This document shows positions 1-11,818 of a DNA stretch of 64,000 bases, piece after piece (the stretch's first letter is position 1; every line of letters begins with the position of its first letter). The DNA comes from Toxotes chatareus. Taxonomy: Eukaryota; Chordata; Actinopteri; Toxotidae. Made by a program: the position numbers and the translations under genes. The stretch spans positions 16,276,501-16,340,500 of the forward strand of contig CM028896.1 in the NCBI GenBank assembly GCA_016801885.1, given 5' to 3'. The notes beneath the pieces are model-generated. The model saw nothing but the letters and a program-made list of their open reading frames with translations. It searched no databases and was not told the DNA's origin.

Positions 1-2083
1 ACTGAGACACATTGAGACTGCGTCAGAGTCTTCAGTTAAGGTGAGACTCACAATAACATGCAACTTATTACAACACAGAATACCTACACATCAGGATTAC
101 AGTTTTCCAACAGTTATGAGCTCGCTATAAATTTCTGTGCATCTGTAAATAGTGAAATGTAAACTATACAAGACAGCTTTCCTCTCTTCCTCCCTCTGTC
201 TTTAAAAACTAGCAGAGTAGCTTGTGATTACACTATTACCCACCCTATAATTCCATTTCCGCATTAGTCCTGTTATTTCCTCTCTCCTACCTGTCATTTT
301 CTATTTTGTTATTGCCGTCCTGGTTCCCTCCTTGTCGAGCTTTATTTTTGAAGGACCAGTGCGTACAATTTCATGGCATTTAGCGGTGAGGCTGCAGACG
401 GCCAACCAAACAAAATCCCCTCCCCTCACTCCCCCCTTTCCTACGGTGGCCTTCAGGTAATGTAAAAACACAAAAGGCCCTCTCCAGAGCCAGAGTTTGG
501 TTTGTCCGTTCCAGGCCACTGTAGTCAGTTGAGTTGTCACAGAGTGTGATCTCATAATTCTCCTGTACACATTCTCTCATAAACATCATGCTACCAAAGC
601 TTAATTAACATAACTTTTCATACAGATGTAGTATGTATTCTTTTGTTTAATGTTTCCAGTGTGCTGTGGGGTGCTTTCAGAGGTAAGTGAGGGATGGAAA
701 GCACTGTCCGGTGTGTCAGGACTGTTTTAAGCCTCGTGCTAAGCTGTCCAGAGATCCAGAGGGAAGAGGGGATCAGAGACAGCCCTTTGTCTCTCCAACT
801 GTGTCAGTAGGTTAAGAACCCAGAGAGACTGGGACAGTCAAGGTGAGGGCTACGTTGGGCCACTGTCCTCATTCACGTCCTGAGACGCTGTCTAAACAAG
901 ATTAGCCGTGGGAGAGAGGAGACAGGGGGATGGAGAGATGGGCAGAAGGACGGGGGATCAGGACACAGAAAGGAGGAAGATGAGGTTTGCTTTCAGCAAC
1001 AACCTTGGAGTATATAACTGTGAGTCCATTTGAATACTGTAAAAACACAAAAACCTTTCCCTGTTGGTCAGTTTCTGCCCCTCTGCCCCCTCCCCCTTTC
1101 TCTGCCTCCCTCTCTCCCTGCTTCTGTTGGAAGGGCCTCTCTCCATTACACGCTGGGTGAGAAATGGCTGACATTCATATTCCTTTGAAGCTGTCCCCGG
1201 CAGGGGCAGACAGGGTATGCCACTGGCTCTCCTAAAGCTGCTCCAAAAGCTGTTCCAAAGCCCCCCAGGCTCAACCTGGGGCCCCCTGTGTTGTCCAGGA
1301 CCCTGTCCGTGGGCCCCGGCCCTCAAAGGCTCCACTGAGCTAATGGTAATCACGGGTGACAGCTCGTGACACTCTCCTATTCTTCCCTTTTAGACCTCGG
1401 ACCATCCAGTGACAATGGCTGCCATAATCCGTGTTAAAACTGTCTCCCCTAACCTGGCTGGCATCAACAGTGGGCTGATGACCTAAAGCCTGGCCAGCTT
1501 GCGTGTGTGTGCATGTGTGCGCATGTGTGTGCATCAGTGTGTGTGGCAGCACCCATTGCATGAGTGCACACTCAGGGAACGGTACCCCTTCCCAGAGTGG
1601 AACAGATGCAAGCTGAGGCAGTGAGGTACCACGAGCTGAGGCACTGAAGTTTCACATCACATCACCAGGTGCTGAACCATGTGAGCAATTCCAAGATTTC
1701 CATGAAAGAATTTCTATTTAAAAAAAAAAAAAAAAAAAAAAACTGAGCTAATTTCATTTGCTGTGTTTAAAAATTACACAAAGCTCCAGTGACTCTAGAG
1801 TTTGATGAACGAACTCTATTAGATTCACCAAGTTAAACTATTCTGTTCAAGTCTAAACAAAAAAAAAACGACCCTGCAAAAAACTAATTCATTCATTCAT
1901 TTCTCCTTCATCCTCCTCTTCCTCATCTCACATTGTGGATGAGGAACTAGCAACTAGCAACTAGGCTGCCAACTAACAATTATACGTCATTATTGATTAA
2001 TCTAAAGATTATTTTTCCAACGAATCATTATTTAGTTCATGAAAGTTGGTGACTGAATGGATGAGAAACATTTGGTGACTTAC
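1..2083. other. adamts6 intron (3' side of the last visible exon)
   Basis: The next expected exon (WCYQGDCVPFG, leading to the first TSP1 repeat) was sought on the minus strand and not found, so it lies left of the window. The stretch holds an imperfect GT-rich tract at 1503-1542, poly-A at 1720-1742 and a fragment of a dispersed repeat at 1961-2045. Nothing else recognised. Confidence 0.6.
1961..2045. repeat. Dispersed repeat fragment near the left edge
   Basis: ggctgccaactaacaatta followed by gattaatctaaagattattt; short terminal fragment. Confidence 0.35.
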
Positions 2084-2837
2084 CCCTTTCTCGATGCTGC
2101 CAGTCTGGCACAGAGTCCCCTCTGCAGCTGGGATACTGTTTGTTACACAGCGGTTGCTCTTGCTAAGGCACCAGAGCTCTCTACACACTTCCTAGGAAAG
2201 AAGGCAAAAAGCAAGTTGGTCAGAATAAATCAATGCAGCAGACTGGGGGGCGAATAAGGGTGAGGATGATTTATCAGTAGCCTTTGGTGGTTTCCCTTTC
2301 AGTGTTTTTCTTCTCCTCTCTGACAGCTCTGAGACAAATAAAAAACAACACAGACAGCATGGAAATTCATCCACAAATCTACACGATTCCAGATCAAATC
2401 AGAGGATGAGTGGAGCTGATGAGACCACATCAAGACTGCTGAGAGGCATCTAACTTCAAGCGCGCATATGCTTTGGATCATAGCACATCTTGAGCAATAT
2501 GCCAGGGGTCACTGGGTGCTATTAATGTTCTCTTATGAGAAATGAAGAGTCAGCTGGATCAACACCATGACTAACGTTTGCTCACGTTCACCTCAGGACC
2601 ACACGGGACCGTGACATCAGTTCAAGAAATCCCATTTTCACTTCTTAGGGGAAATCAAGAGTGAGCAATAGGCCTCCCAAGTCTTAGATAAAGACGACTT
2701 GTAGGCCTAACAAATATCTTCAGTATTACTGAGTGGTCTGAATAAACATCATATCTCTGTCTTCTCCTCCTCACTCCTCAGTCTAGGACATGAGGAGAAT
2801 CCATTTAGATTACTAAAGAAATGGAGTGTGTGTGAGT

Positions 2838-2887
<50 letters not shown>

Positions 2888-5800
2888 TAGTGGGAAGACA
2901 GCACTAAGTTGCCCCCAAATAAATAAAACCATAAAGTGAACACATGTTACAAGGACAGCTCTGCACAACCTTGCATTAGATTTCCCATTAAACCGAACTG
3001 GGTCACCTCGCGTCTCGACTTCAAAGCCTTTTACAGGACAATTGTGTACAGCAGAAGAGCAGGCCCATGAAAAAGAGTTATGATCCCACGCACAGATTCT
3101 GACCCCCAGGGTCAGTAAATATGCCACGGCCCCGCAGCTCCCTGAGCCTATCCAGATTAAATAAAGCGGCAAACTGCCACTCTCTGGTTGCACCGACTCC
3201 CCTCTGCCAGCTGGTTTCAATAAGCTGCCCCGCTGCTCCATTCACTATCTCTGCCCTGCTAAAAGGTCAGCAGGTCGGGCCTTAAGGAACGTGGATGTGG
3301 GCCTGATGGATTTACGCTAAGAGAGAACAAGCCTGTGATAAAAAGGGCAAGGGGCGCTCAGTAAGGGCCTGAACTCGCTAATATAGCCATCAAAGGTTGT
3401 TTGTTTTTCATACCTTCAGCTTCCAGTGTTGCTCAGGTTTGAAAAACACTCGAGCAGCTTGCCTGGAAGCTTTGAGCACAGGCTTATGGTCTAACGAAGA
3501 AGTGGGAAGTAGTCACTAAAAAACAAATCGTTGCTGTAAATTACACTAATTTCCTCTCTTGATGTCTGTGTTACTTTTCCCACCTCTGACACAGTCTCAA
3601 GCTGTGATTTAAGGTCTGTGATACCCCTGCAGTTCAAGGATCTTTCAAATCTTTGTAATTATTTAAACCCCCTGAAGGCGTCACAGGCCATATTCAGTGA
3701 AATATTGCTGTTGTGTTGCTCTACACGAGTGGTTTCCAACCTTTTCTGGTAATCTGTGAGAAGTTCAGCTGGAGAGTGGTTTATTTTCCCTTCTTAGATT
3801 GTTTGATTTGATTTGATCCAGTGTCAGACCCAGATGCCATTAAAGTTACCCCTTTTTGAAATGAGTAAAAATTTAATTTACATACATACAAATATACATC
3901 ATATATACATTTTAAAAAATATACACCGGTCAGCTGCAACATTAAACCCAGTGACCAGTTTTGTGTATATATGAATATGAGCGCAAGAAGAAAAAAAAAT
4001 TAATTTAGGTTTTAATTACTATCCCCACTGAGCCTTCTGGATAATATCAAAGATATGTGTAAAAAGGTTTTAGCTACATAAACAGTTTTAATACTTTAAA
4101 CGTGGCTTTTGTCAGTAACACAAAATAATAGGAACTATATATAACAGGAAAAATAAAGTTCAACTGCTATTTTATTTGGTTTTGTTCTCCACTCTTCTGT
4201 TCACACCAGCTGAGCAGGACACACCAGGTCATGTGTGGTGGTAAATTTCCTCCCTGTCCTGAAGATGAACGACTACGATGTAGATTTGTGGCTAGAACTT
4301 CAGTTTGTTGTGGTTGAAAAACGTACAAATCATTTTGTTATCTTACAGTCTAAGCCAAAGGAATGGTGTCTTAGGCAACATGTTTTATGAAATATTAAAA
4401 CTACAATATCACTGTTTGACACTATTTATAGATACATTAGGGACAAACTTTGATATATTCTAGATAAACTTCTCTGCTTTTCCCATCACCATTCTTCTGT
4501 ATTCAAATTCAGCAGCGCAAAACGATTAGGAAATACAGAAAACACTCATCCAAATGTGGAAAAGTTCAATAGGTTATGGCTGAGCGTTAGCTTCAGAAAC
4601 CAGACTCTTCCATTCATTAGACCTTTTATCCGTTTCTGTGGTCACGCCTGTCCTGTAAGCAGTCGCAAAGGGCATCTCTTTCACAGATGGCTGTATGAAA
4701 TAGATCTTATTGTCAGATGAAAAAGTCCAATCTAGCTCTGTTGAATCATTGCTGGAATCCAATCTGCTCATAAATCTCACAAATGTGTGTCTTTCATGCT
4801 GATCTAAAACCACAATTATGAGCTTAGGAGCCAAAATAACAGGGCTTGATTTGGGGCCTGTTATAATCTGCTGTCAGATATTTCTTTCAATGAAATGAAA
4901 TAACTATATGATCTCAGCTAATCTCTGTCCCCTTTCTTTTCCTTCATGTGCCCAAATATTTGTGTCACGCAAAACAATATCACGTTATTGTTCGTTAAGC
5001 CTCTGAGGCTTCTTTCAGCCACTCCTTTTTGCCATGTGCTTGTTGCTTGTCTTTCACTGCCTGTGTCACTTTATGTATTGAGGTTTTCTCATTACGCGGG
5101 AAAGAGGGTGAATCCTTTTCATTGAAGGGAGCGTTGACCTCAATCCTTCATCTCTTTGTCTGGGAAGTTTAAAGATTAAAAAGAAGAATAAGGCAAAGTG
5201 TGGAAAGACACAGCTCCAGTTGCCAGACAATAATTTAAAAAAAATTACCTTCCTCGCATGTTTTACCTCCCTTTAATCTCAGCTAGGAAATGTAAACCTG
5301 AAGAAAACTGTTATTATTACCTTATTACCCACAGGGGGCAGGAACATGTTTTCATCATGCACATATCTTCAAGTGATGGATCAAGCAGCAGGATATACAC
5401 AGATACCTGTTAACGATACCTGTGCTCTCTTTAAATCAAATTTAAAATCTGATCACTGGGATCATTATTATTTCAAATAAAGGGCTGAAACAATTAGATC
5501 GATTAATTGATTACTCAAACGATTACTGATGATGATTCATCTATTATCAAAACAGGATTTTCTGTTGATCGACAAGTTGATTGGTCAACTTGTTTTGGGT
5601 GTGTACTGGGTGTACTCCTTTCAAAGTAAAGCCCAGTCCAGTGTGGGTGTTTCACAAACTCTACCATCAGACGCCTCTGACTACAGCGTCATATGTTTCA
5701 GTCTGTGAGTGAAAAAACTACAATGAGCTGCTCCAGTTAAAACGTGTAAAACGGATCGAACAATGGAACAGATAGATGAGCAGCGGAGCGGCGTGAAAGA

Positions 5801-8800
5801 TGCTGGTTTCTTACCCCATACTTGCACTGGCGTGAGGAGGCTCCGTACTGGAAGCGACACTGCTCGTCTGCATCGTACACCTGCCCCGGGGCCACTGTTG
5901 GGTACAGGAAGTCTCGTTTCAGAGGTTCATTGTCCAGACACGTCCCCCGACCTGAGCTGTCAAAAAAACAAACCTACAATAGGATTGTTTCTTACACAAA
6001 GGAACCTTTCTACACCATTAAAATGCCCTCCCCCCCCCCACCACCACCACCGCCACCGCCACCGCCTCTTCTCTTTTAGACCTTGGCTGGTGTTGTCTGA
6101 CTCATTTAATTTTACCACCAAACTACCATTGTAGGAAGCTTGTCAAGGGTCTAAAATGACATGTAATTAATGTTGATATTACACATCAACACCTCCTCAT
6201 CAAAGGGAGCGTTGAAGCACAAGCAGAGACATTTTACCAGAGGCGAAGAGGGCAGGCCGTCAGCCGATCTGCCTGTCTTAAAACACAAACCCTCTCTGAT
6301 TATATGGCTCTGTGCTCCACTATTCTGTACGTCAACTGCTTACACTGAATCTACGGAGGAGCCAATGAAATGACAGAGCAGGGAAAGGAAGAGAAAAATC
6401 TGGAGTGAGCTATGGGTCATATGTCCAGGCCTAGGATTATGTTTAGTCTGTTTTGTCAGATAGAAATATGTGCGCTCACAAAGAACTCACAGAAGAAAAA
6501 CACACACACACACATAGACACACACTCACACGCCAGTTTTATACTCTAGTAGCTACAAAATAAAAACGCAGCCTTGTGTCTTTTTGTTGGTGAGTCTCTT
6601 TGTTCTGGGTGAAGATGCTGGGCCACCACTCGGCTCACAGATTAAAATTTTGTGTTATTATTTTGACCATTTTCTGTGCAAGAGACAAAAACCATACTAA
6701 AGAGAAGTGCCAATAAACAAACACAGATGTATTTCATTTTGATCTCTGCCTCCTCTGCTTCTGCTTGAATCAGAAGATTCACTCAAGGCAAAATATTACT
6801 ACGACTATTTACTATACTGTGCTCTTTTCCAGCTGTGGCAGCTGCAACATGCAGTGGAATGCTTCCCATCCCTCGAAAGGAAAAGTGGGCCTGGTGTCAA
6901 CAATAACGTAGAGCTAGGCTTTGTGATTGAGCAGACCAAAACCTGGGCCCAGAATACAGGAGAGGAGAACACTAAAGACTGAAACTACGAGAACTTTTAA
7001 CAGCCAGTTCACAAAATTACAAAAAAAAATGTTTCCTCACTTGCCTTTAGTGATACCTGGACATGCAGATAGTTCTGTGTTTATGTGTCCAGGTTTTGAG
7101 TTATCTGTCTCTTGAGATTTCTGGCTCTAGTGCCATACAACGGAGGGGAACTGAAATTCATTTGATGTGCTCACAGCTTTGAAAATGTACACTCATACTC
7201 TACTAGGTGTACACCAGGTGGTACATCTGCAGCTGCCGGGGTACATGGAAAGATAGTGGAGCGACTCAGCTAGTTAGAAAAAGTAGAAATTGTTACTACT
7301 ACGCTCTAATGAACAAATAGCCCGGGCGAATAAAAGCATAGGCCTACCAGAGGAAAGTATATCATTCATCTAGTTTCTGACTGGTGAACTGCACAAAGAT
7401 CTCTGTCAAACAGTTTTTGGACGGTAATGACAAGACCGCTAATACATGCTGTTTGTTTTTATCCCAAAGAAGCAAATAACAAAATGCACAAGAGGAACTT
7501 AAATGTTCCAGAGCAAGAGGAGCAAAACTCTTTCCTCCTTCCCTTTTTTCCCTCCTTCTCTTGTCTTTCTTCCTCTCTCCATCTGCTGTTCTCAGTTACT
7601 GAATGGAATAATCCTGTTTCTTGGCTCTTGTTCCTCAGAGGACCCTCTCATCATAGAGAGAGAGAGCCTCTGAGGCCCCCAGACTCCCTGCACACTAAGG
7701 GCAGGCCTCAGTATTTATTGGTTTGGAGAGAGACAAAATAGTCAAAGTTTAAACATAGAGGCTATTATTTAACATCGTCGCAAAGGCTTCCTGTCCGGTG
7801 GATTCAGCCAAATTCATTATGCCGAGCGGAAACATCCTTTAATAAGCAGGAACATCGGTGATCCCTGAACTCTGACACCGGTCATTCATGTAGATATTAA
7901 CCATCCCAGTTGGATCTGACCAGTGGTGAAACAGCAGCATGATTAAATCAGACTAACCCAACAATTATCATAAGGCACAAGTCTCACAAGTCTAATATCA
8001 AGTTCGATAGAGCGTGTGGTCTCTGAGACTTTAATAGACCCAAACTGCCTGCCTTTTAACATTTATAGCAAACTGGCATGCAGACTTGGGAGAGTAAACT
8101 ATGACTGAACTGTGAGTGCATTCATAAACCATTCCTAAAAAACCCAAACAAAGCACCACATATTGCTCGAGCAAGACGGTGAATCTAGGCCAACACCGCA
8201 GCCAAAGTTGTTTACTTGGCAAAGAGAAGCATGTGCGATATCCAAAACTCTGATTGAGGGAGAGAAAGGGAGGATAATTGGAGTTTACAGACAGAACTCT
8301 TTTGTAAGAAACATAAAAGCTAAAGGCAATAAAAACCTAAATGAAAAGACAAAACTCAACCAAAAGACTTAAACAAATGGAAGTATAATAAGCTGAGAAA
8401 GAGGAGATTCTGCCTGAAGACGAAGTGAAAGAACTTTGTCTGTGTTTTTGTTAGAGCACAGCCTCGGTCATCTTCAGACACTCGAGCCAGAAGTGGACGG
8501 AAACCCGACAGAGCGGCAGAGAAGTGGCTCTTTGTGTCCCAGTTGGACGCTGGCATATAATACTGTCATCTCTGTCACAAGTGCTGTTCACTAACCCTCC
8601 TCTAACAGCTTTCAGCCGGAAACATCATCTGACAACCACGGCCGCTATTATCCGCTTTCTTGGAGAGCCCTGCAAGCTAAACACGAACACACAAACAGAC
8701 ACACACCCAAACACACACCACACTGCAGACTTGCAACACATCCAACCAATACTTCACCACAAAGTTGTGTATTAGGATTTGCAAGCAGTACTCAGGTCTT

Positions 8801-11171
8801 AGTGATGAGCTAAACTCTACAGAGCGATGGAAAAGGAAGGACTTTTTGTGCGCAGTGTTTGTGGGTCTATGATTTGTGTGCAGTGTTTGTGGGTCTATGA
8901 TTGCAAATTGAGATATCTGCAACCCCCTCTGCTTCTCCTTTGCAGGGGTAAGCTTAGATAAACAGACTTCATTATCCAGAGCACAATAAAAGACAGCACT
9001 CTGAGAGGGAATAATGTGCTCTTTATGTTTCTGTTGCCCAAACCTGTTCTTTTCCACCACACTCAAATCATACAAAGCCAGATAAGTGCAGGTTATTATG
9101 CACAGCAGAGTAATGAGTTTAGAGGGCTGTGCTGGAAGCCCCTGTTTCAAGCTCCCACAGCAAGACTCTGTTGCATTGACCTCTGACCTCCTGTGTACGG
9201 CAGGTAACGGCCCACAGATAAACCTGTTAATATTTCTACCTTTTCTCTCAAGTTTACAATCCCTGAGATTTTCATTAAATAATATTAATATGATAATCTT
9301 TATGGTCAGCTTCTTTCTGCATTAGCCTTTCGATCCACTCACATTCAGTAATGACGTCTCTGTTTAATAGTTTTTTATTGCTGGTGGAATCTGATTGCCA
9401 ACTTAAGCACCGAGAATTTGCAAAGAAACGCAAGAATGTGATCCAAATTTGATCTCATCCATAACTTCACAGATTAAGCTTCATTTTTTTATTGTACTAA
9501 CGATGCAAACAGAACATCCCACTGCTGGTGTGTCACATTAAAAGCATTCCACTGGCAAAAAAAAACACACGGAGGCTTTTATTGTGAAGCAGCCGCAGGA
9601 ATTACAATGTGTTTGTAACTGTGATGAGGGCTGACTGCAACGGTTCCACGAAAAAAGACATTTCTAGATCAGTTTCAGATATTACAGGGGGTCAGGTTGT
9701 GGTTCCAGTTACTTTTGACTGACATCTTTATTAAAACAATGCGATTTTGTTTGGCTGCACTGTAAACAGAAACACCTGCTGTCTGTTTGCTGTAGTGTTA
9801 AACCGGGACTGAAATCTTCAGGATTAAAACTTTAACGGCCGCTCAGAGCAATCAGGGAACCACACCTGTTACAGCAGAAGAAGCCTATTTAAGTACAACT
9901 GACTCCTGCTCCACAAGACAAGAGCGATGCTGCCAGTGTGTTAAATTCAGCAGCAGTGTCCTGATATGAACCTACGAACCTTCAGCTGCTGTTTGTACAG
10001 CGGGTTTATCGGAGCTTTTTCACTTAAAACAGCTGCCTGCTGCGAGCAGAAACAACACAGATGAGAGCAGCGAGGCTGAACCAAAACAGTAAAGTTGTAA
10101 AACCAAAACAATTAACTAAAAGACATTAAAACACTCAAGCTGCAGAGCTGGGTGATAATTCTCAGTGGGCTTTCCGCCACAAACAAATGAACTCACATCA
10201 CACACACAGTAATTTCATCCTTTGTTAATATAAAAATATTGATTAGAGCAGCTTAAATGATACGTGACTCACTCGGAGCATGTTTTTCCTGTTTCTGTTG
10301 GTTCTGTCAGCTGGGTTCTGTCCACTAGTTCTACATTGCTGCAAGCAAGCAATTTCAGAGAGTTGCTGAGGAATCCTTGACCTCATTCTCTGAGGAGGAA
10401 TGGCACGCTTCTCGTTTGACCACTTTCTGATTGTTATTCCTACACAATGAGGCTGTTTCCCAACTATGGCTGAGCCCTCCACGGAAAAAGCATAATGCAC
10501 TTTTGTGATTTTGCTTTTGTTGCTTGGACTGTGGAGCAAAGTCAGTCAAATCCAGCGGTTCAGTCCCAGTTAATGCTGCTCATTTATTCACACTTGTTCT
10601 AAAAGCAGTTTCAGCTCAATGGCCCATGATGTGCAGGGATCAGGACAGTAACTTTCGGTTCATTCAGTCCTGCCATCATCACAGGCATCCTTTCACTGCC
10701 AGACTCTGAAGGCCGAGTCCAGATGTTTTGTCTGGCCCTTGAACTCAGCACTAGAAACCTGTACAAGCTGTACCATGCCAGGCTGGCAGGACTCGCTGTG
10801 CCAAAACGTCCCCGTGCTACTCTTTTGTTTAGTTGCTCCACGTTTTTTGTCGTCTCTCACCAATTCACAGACGCAGTGGAGCAGTGGTTGAAAGCAGCTG
10901 GCCTACACATCACCACCAGGGACCACATGAGCTCTAACATCGCTGCCTTGTGGTGCAGGGATGCAAGAGTGGAAGGCACCCAGTTATCATCCATAGCCAC
11001 AAGGAGGTCTGGCAGGAGTCTTGGTGATGAAATGGATGTGAATAAGTGGGGAAGGACTTGCATACAAGGCAGCCTAGCGGGTCACCACAAGGGCCAGCCA
11101 GTGGCAGCGGGTTGTAAAGAGAGACGGCTGCAAGCAAGCAGGAAAACAGGCGTGCACCTTTTTCTGCACTG

Positions 11172-11226
<55 letters not shown>

Positions 11227-11766
11227 GCAGGCAAATCCAAACACACTCAGACAGTCCCACAGGGAATAACCATCATCCACTTACTCCAGAAAGCTGGTGA
11301 TGTAGTCTTTGCTGCAGGCAGACCAGGAGAAAGGGTTGGTGTTGGCTGTTATGTGAGCGGCCATCAGTTTGGCTGTCTCGTGGCCTTTGGTACCGCAGGA
11401 ATTCCCGATCCCATCATGGTTCATCCCAAAACTGAAAGACATAAAATAAAAGCTGGCATTAACGCGGCCGAGATGATGACCCTCTCTTTGGCAGTTAAGT
11501 GCCTGGTTTAGGTGGGATGACGCTGGAAAGTCCAGGTTGCTGACTGCAGGACGTCTCCCTCAGTGGCCCTGGCTGTAAAGTTCAAGCTCCGTGGCTCTGA
11601 AACAGCTGTGTGGAGGAGAGCCAGGGGTCAAGGGTCAAACCCTGTCTGGAGCTTGGCAGGAACAAAAAAAGTTCTAATCACCACTCTGATGCCGGCCTGT
11701 CAATCACCGCCTGCAGGTCTGAGCAGGCCGTGAGGGGGAGTCACCGACTGGAGCGGGGCCGGGGGT

Positions 11767-11818
<52 letters not shown>

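Larger units (their letters stand above)
2192..5814. other. adamts6 intron
   Basis: Contains (GA)n at 2844-2885, an interspersed-repeat fragment with the phrase gtggtttccaacc near 3730, a CCGGTCAGCTGCAACATTAA repeat fragment at 3921-3963 and a dispersed repeat fragment at 5481-5592. No coding exon or RNA gene recognised. Confidence 0.55.
5957..11284. other. adamts6 intron
   Basis: Holds a C-rich/CCN tract at 6030-6066, a 28-base tandem duplication at 8847-8902 and a 48-base (CA)n at 11176-11223, 62 bases downstream of the exon 9 donor. The open frame at 10723-11511 on the plus strand runs antisense through exon 9 and the CA tract and has no family features. Nothing else recognised. Confidence 0.55.

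Noticed and set aside
958..1353. 131-codon minus-strand open frame
   Set aside because: Low-complexity Arg/Glu/Gly composition, no family resemblance, and no match to the next expected ADAMTS6 exon.
6030..6066. Poly-proline coding frame
   Set aside because: A simple CCN repeat in an adamts6 intron; no gene model supports translation.
10723..11511. 262-codon plus-strand open frame
   Set aside because: It runs antisense to adamts6 exon 9 and through a (CA)n tract coding poly-His-Thr, and shows no domain. The minus-strand exon translation is clearly real.
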